A stretch of 64,000 nt of DNA from Cytophaga hutchinsonii ATCC 33406 (GTDB lineage: Bacteria; Bacteroidota; Bacteroidia; Cytophagales; Cytophagaceae): positions 2,682,001-2,746,000 of the forward strand of contig NC_008255.1 in NCBI RefSeq assembly GCF_000014145.1. The letters are read 5' to 3'. Below the pieces are notes generated by a model that ran no database searches, was not told where the DNA came from, and was given only the letters and a program-made list of their open reading frames with translations. Made by a program: the position numbers and the translations under genes. Positions 62,501 through 64,000 of this stretch are shown here, piece after piece (position 1 is the first letter of the stretch; each line of letters starts with the position of its first letter).

Positions 62501-62970
62501 CCTACAATAGATGGCTGATTTGTTCTGGTAGCCGTGTATATTGTATAGGTTCCTCCGTCGCAGGTATAGGTTCCTTTGTTTACAATGCCGCTTGTATTTC
62601 CCGGAGGTGTCCATGCGCCATAATTTTCACAAACATAATATTCAATCAATGCATTTTTTGTCCAGCCATATAAGGCCAGAAAGCCATTGCTGCCGCCATC
62701 GAAGTTTCCCGAAAAGCAGACCACACGATCCGGTTTTCCTACCGCCCAGCCTTTACCTGCGGTAAAGTTTCCGATATTAGACCAGGTAGTACTGTAATTA
62801 CCTGCGGGGCCTAATGTCATGGATGCGGATCCTTTAGAACCGTCATTCCAGAAAGAATAGAAAAACCCGTTATGGGTGCTTTGTGTATTAGTAGTTACTG
62901 TTTGTGCGTAAGATACGCTTACTGTAACGAGCAACACAAATGAAAATACAATGAGCGAAAATCTGCGCAT
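59518..62970 (-). CDS. secreted GH11 endo-xylanase with CBM9-like and Ig-like modules and T9SS sorting domain
   Basis: 1150 residues from the ATG at 62970, which gives a clean Sec signal (MRRFSLIVFSFVLLVTVSVSYAQ); the frame extends 10 codons further. Modules in order: GH11 (about residues 25-230) with the two catalytic Glu in ALIEYYVCENYG and DYQIMESEGYNSSGS; an Ig-like repeat with NGCEGPR; a CBM9-like domain (about 310-500; IIIDGTLEATWSNASVL, DDDGVEVYVDINNDKA, YIVEARIPWTTLKG). Then several Ig-like/PKD-like repeats including a near-exact 154-residue tandem duplication, a further Ig domain (VTITADISDADGSIKLVEYLVGD) and the C-terminal Por/T9SS type A domain (VYPVPAKDELIVE ... LAEGAYVLVI ... TKKIIL). 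It degrades xylan outside the cell and is exported by the type IX system. Confidence 0.95.
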   Translation of the reverse strand: MRRFSLIVFSFVLLVTVSVSYAQTVTTNTQSTHNGFFYSFWNDGSKGSASMTLGPAGNYSTTWSNIGNFTAGKGWAVGKPDRVVCFSGNFDGGSNGFLALYGWTKNALIEYYVCENYGAWTPPGNTSGIVNKGTYTCDGGTYTIYTATRTNQPSIVGTATFQQFWSVRTQKRSSGTITFATHVAAWKAAGMNMGTTWDYQIMESEGYNSSGSSNITVSECVSCATPAPTTITSFDYEVGAAATQLTATGTALKWYTVATGGTALSSAPTPNTATAGTTKYYVGQTLNGCEGPRTEITVRVSQKYKIFKVSSPIIIDGTLEATWSNASVLPAAATKLIAGAVTNSTDLSGNFKALWDDTYLYVLADVTDDVKMNESTNVYDDDGVEVYVDINNDKATTYGANDVQYTFGWNDGTTVGVLPSGRATTGITYAAVARTGGYIVEARIPWTTLKGTPAIGQLVGMDFMINDDDDGGTRDGKLAWNASEDDAWENPSLFGTAVLQGLLPCSTPAAPTVVTPVAYCQNATAAALTATGTSLLWYTNSTGGTGTASLTPVTTAAGTATYYVSQNVGGCESARAPIVVNVNALPTAVITAGSATTFCAGGSVTLTAGNGTEYVWKNGTTQVGTASTYTATTSGSYTVEITNTNNCKATSTATAVTVNAAPAAPTVTAPAAYCQNAASSALTATGTALKWYDAATGGTSSASVTPNTATVGTKNYYVSQTTNGCESPRAQVAVTVNALPTAVITAGSATTFCAGGSVTLTAGNGTGYVWKNGTTQVGITSTYTATTSGSYTVEITNTNNCKATSTATAVTVNAAPAAPTVTAPAAYCQNAAASALTATGTALKWYDAATGGTSSASVTPNTATVGTINYYVSQTTNGCESPRAQVAVTVNALPAAAITVIGSTSIVQGGSVTLNAPAGTGLSYKWFKGTNQVGTAAASYTATAEGNYTVEVTNAAGCKAISPVTTITQKVNQPSVITITSPVTNTTVSSTVTITADISDADGSIKLVEYLVGDTVIGSSISEPYSFTWNDVSAGLHTITIRVTDSQDGITTSSPVTVFAGVTTGITSGNSMQANVYPVPAKDELIVETEVDLSEALFRITNALGEEVFAPIQIAGTNAKVNVSTLAEGAYVLVIRQGSNVLTKKIILTY
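60291..61214. repeat. two tandem 462-bp near-identical repeats inside the xylanase gene
   Basis: Units begin at 60291 and 60753 (both start GCAAGGCATTTACAG), and a third related start is at 61215. The period is exactly 462 bases, i.e. 154 codons. Each encodes an Ig-like pair with YCQNAA, ALKWYDAATGG and CESPRAQVAVTV. High nucleotide identity points to recent duplication. Confidence 0.85.
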
Positions 62971-63200
62971 AGTATTTCTTACTGGTAGTTGTAGTCTCAT
63001 ACGTTATATATTAGTTACGGCTTAAATTAAATGGAATTTTGTATACTACCTGTTCAGGTGAAAAAAGTAAACAGCCAGGTGAAAAATCCGGTAATAAATT
63101 GATAAATAATGCGTTTACAACTGTTAGGAAACGATTTTATTCTGCTTTCATTAAAAAAATGCGAAACAGGAAAAAAAACTATTTCTATGATCAAAAAAAA

Positions 63201-63242
63201 TGGTTTATCAGGATTCGTTATAAACCGTATCCTGATAAACCA
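63201..63242 (-). terminator. hairpin terminator after the 38-residue membrane peptide gene
   Basis: A perfect 14-bp stem TGGTTTATCAGGAT / ATCCTGATAAACCA with a 14-base loop. On the minus strand it is followed by eight Ts (complement of 63193-63200). Confidence 0.75.
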
Positions 63243-63289
63243 TTCACTCGGTTCGGATGAAAGAAATGTTTTTGAATAACCGCTATTCG

Positions 63290-63406
63290 TTATACATATT
63301 TAAGCAATACATAAATAATAATAAAAACAATAATAGTACCCAGGCAGCCGCCGCCTAATTTTTTTGCACCATAGCCTGCAATGATCGTTCTGAAAAAGCC
63401 ATTCAT
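63290..63406 (-). CDS. 38-residue single-pass membrane protein
   Basis: ATG at 63404-63406, stop at 63290-63292. The translation starts MNGFFRTIIAGYGAKKLGGG and ends in a hydrophobic helix TIIVFIIIYVLLKYV. The frame is short, but a strong terminator lies 48 bases behind it and the gap has no other gene. A Gly-rich turn then a membrane helix is typical of small stress or envelope peptides. Function unknown. Confidence 0.5.
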   Translation of the reverse strand: MNGFFRTIIAGYGAKKLGGGCLGTIIVFIIIYVLLKYV

Positions 63407-63544
63407 AATGTTCTGTTTTAATTGTACAACGGATTATTTTTTTATGTACAAATAAACCGCATAAAACAATTGGAATGTTTACATCACTTTCAATATAATT
63501 TATATAATTGACATATTACCGGAACATCCGAATGATCAATCGCA

Positions 63545-64000
63545 TCAGGATAGATGAAATGTTTCCGGCTGCATCGGCTGAGGAATAGCTGTTTCTTTCA
63601 GCATTTGTTTGATGTTTATTTCTATGTTACGGGCAATAGCTGTTACTGGGGTATCCGTCGGGCGGTTTTCAAAAGGGTCCTGCATATCCTTTGCAGAACT
63701 TTCAAGTAAAAAAAAGGGAACAGAAATAAAAATCAATAAAGGTACTTCGAAATACCAGGCAATGTCTTTAAAGGAAAGGGATAGTGTAATCACAAACAGG
63801 TAAATGATCGCATGGAGAAACGATCTGTATGTAGCCGGAAAGACCGTATTTTTTATTCGTTCAGCCTTACCCTGCGCTTCACACAAACGTACAATTGTAC
63901 TGTCTAATTGTACCTGGGCAAAAACATCCAGCTGATTTCTTTCTTTTAAGTTTTTAATATCATTGCCATGAACATTAAGCATAGCCAGCGGTTTATTTGT
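63545..64000 (-). CDS. bestrophin-family channel protein, C-terminal part (gene runs off the right edge)
   Basis: An open frame continues through the right end of the window; the ATG at 63982 is internal. Visible features of the bestrophin (UPF0187) C-terminal half are AERIKNTVFPATYRSFLHAIIYLFVITLSL, WYFEVPLLIFISVPFFLLESSAKDMQDPFENRPTDTPV and AIARNIEINIKQMLKE. The pattern 'E-R-I-x-x-T-x-x-P-x-x-Y', two membrane helices, then a D-P-F-x-x-x-x-x-D-x-P block is diagnostic. Bacterial bestrophins form pentameric cation or anion channels. The N-terminal half is outside the window. Confidence 0.82.
   Translation of the reverse strand, partial: TNKPLAMLNVHGNDIKNLKERNQLDVFAQVQLDSTIVRLCEAQGKAERIKNTVFPATYRSFLHAIIYLFVITLSLSFKDIAWYFEVPLLIFISVPFFLLESSAKDMQDPFENRPTDTPVTAIARNIEINIKQMLKETAIPQPMQPETFHLS

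Overview
The window looks like a chromosomal segment of a Bacteroidota bacterium of the Cytophaga type. The main evidence is a secreted multidomain GH11 xylanase (59518-62970) ending in a type IX secretion (Por/T9SS) sorting domain. Supporting signs are the near absence of Shine-Dalgarno sequences, a DUF4468 protein, a DUF2931-like domain and a moderately low G+C content. Cytophaga hutchinsonii or a close relative is my best guess; this is inference from gene content, not a database match. I see no rRNA, tRNA, CRISPR array or prophage.

Left part, 1-21 kb. This holds mostly single small metabolic or stress genes on the minus strand: an endonuclease V-like fragment at the edge, a PQQ-type sugar dehydrogenase lipoprotein, an alpha/beta hydrolase, a DHFR-like reductase, DUF2200, DUF1801, two VOC proteins and DUF1810. 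A complete IS3-family insertion sequence (4694-6010, 3-bp target duplication) sits between genes. A low-G+C DUF6236 gene is flanked by 70-bp direct repeats. A plus-strand envelope group (Tyr/Gly-rich secreted protein, LpoB-like and COG3014-like lipoproteins) is followed by a three-copy ~275-bp repeat array. Then come hisIE, tex and a TraB/GumN protein.

Middle part, 21-39 kb. Housekeeping genes dominate: bifunctional nuclease, SixA-like phosphatase, topA, a sirtuin, a cold-shock protein, a YqhD-like alcohol dehydrogenase and methionine aminopeptidase. Also present are tandem TerB-like paralogs, tandem zinc-ribbon metallopeptidases and an FAD/NAD(P)-binding protein. A four- to five-copy array of ~234-bp units rich in CCATGGTT...AACCATGG palindromes lies immediately upstream of a REP-associated Y1 (RAYT) transposase, whose own last codons are such a palindrome.

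Right part, 39-59 kb. Two convergent operon-like runs of almost entirely uncharacterised genes meet near 47.5 kb. The plus run (39403-47450) has seven tightly packed genes: a small acidic protein, an LSm/SH3-like protein, an unknown helical protein, a beta-propeller-like protein, a DUF2931-like membrane protein, an LRR protein and a TPR-like protein. The minus run (58715-47510) contains unknown lipoproteins, a second DUF2931-like membrane protein fused to TPRs, a Cys-pair protein, a macrodomain hydrolase and one remarkable gene. That gene appears to encode isochorismatase-like, APH-type kinase and dual-specificity phosphatase domains in one chain, broken by an apparent 1-bp frameshift at about 55258. 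The shared DUF2931-like architecture in the two runs suggests that they belong together functionally. The window closes with the xylanase, a 38-residue membrane peptide and a truncated bestrophin-like channel gene.
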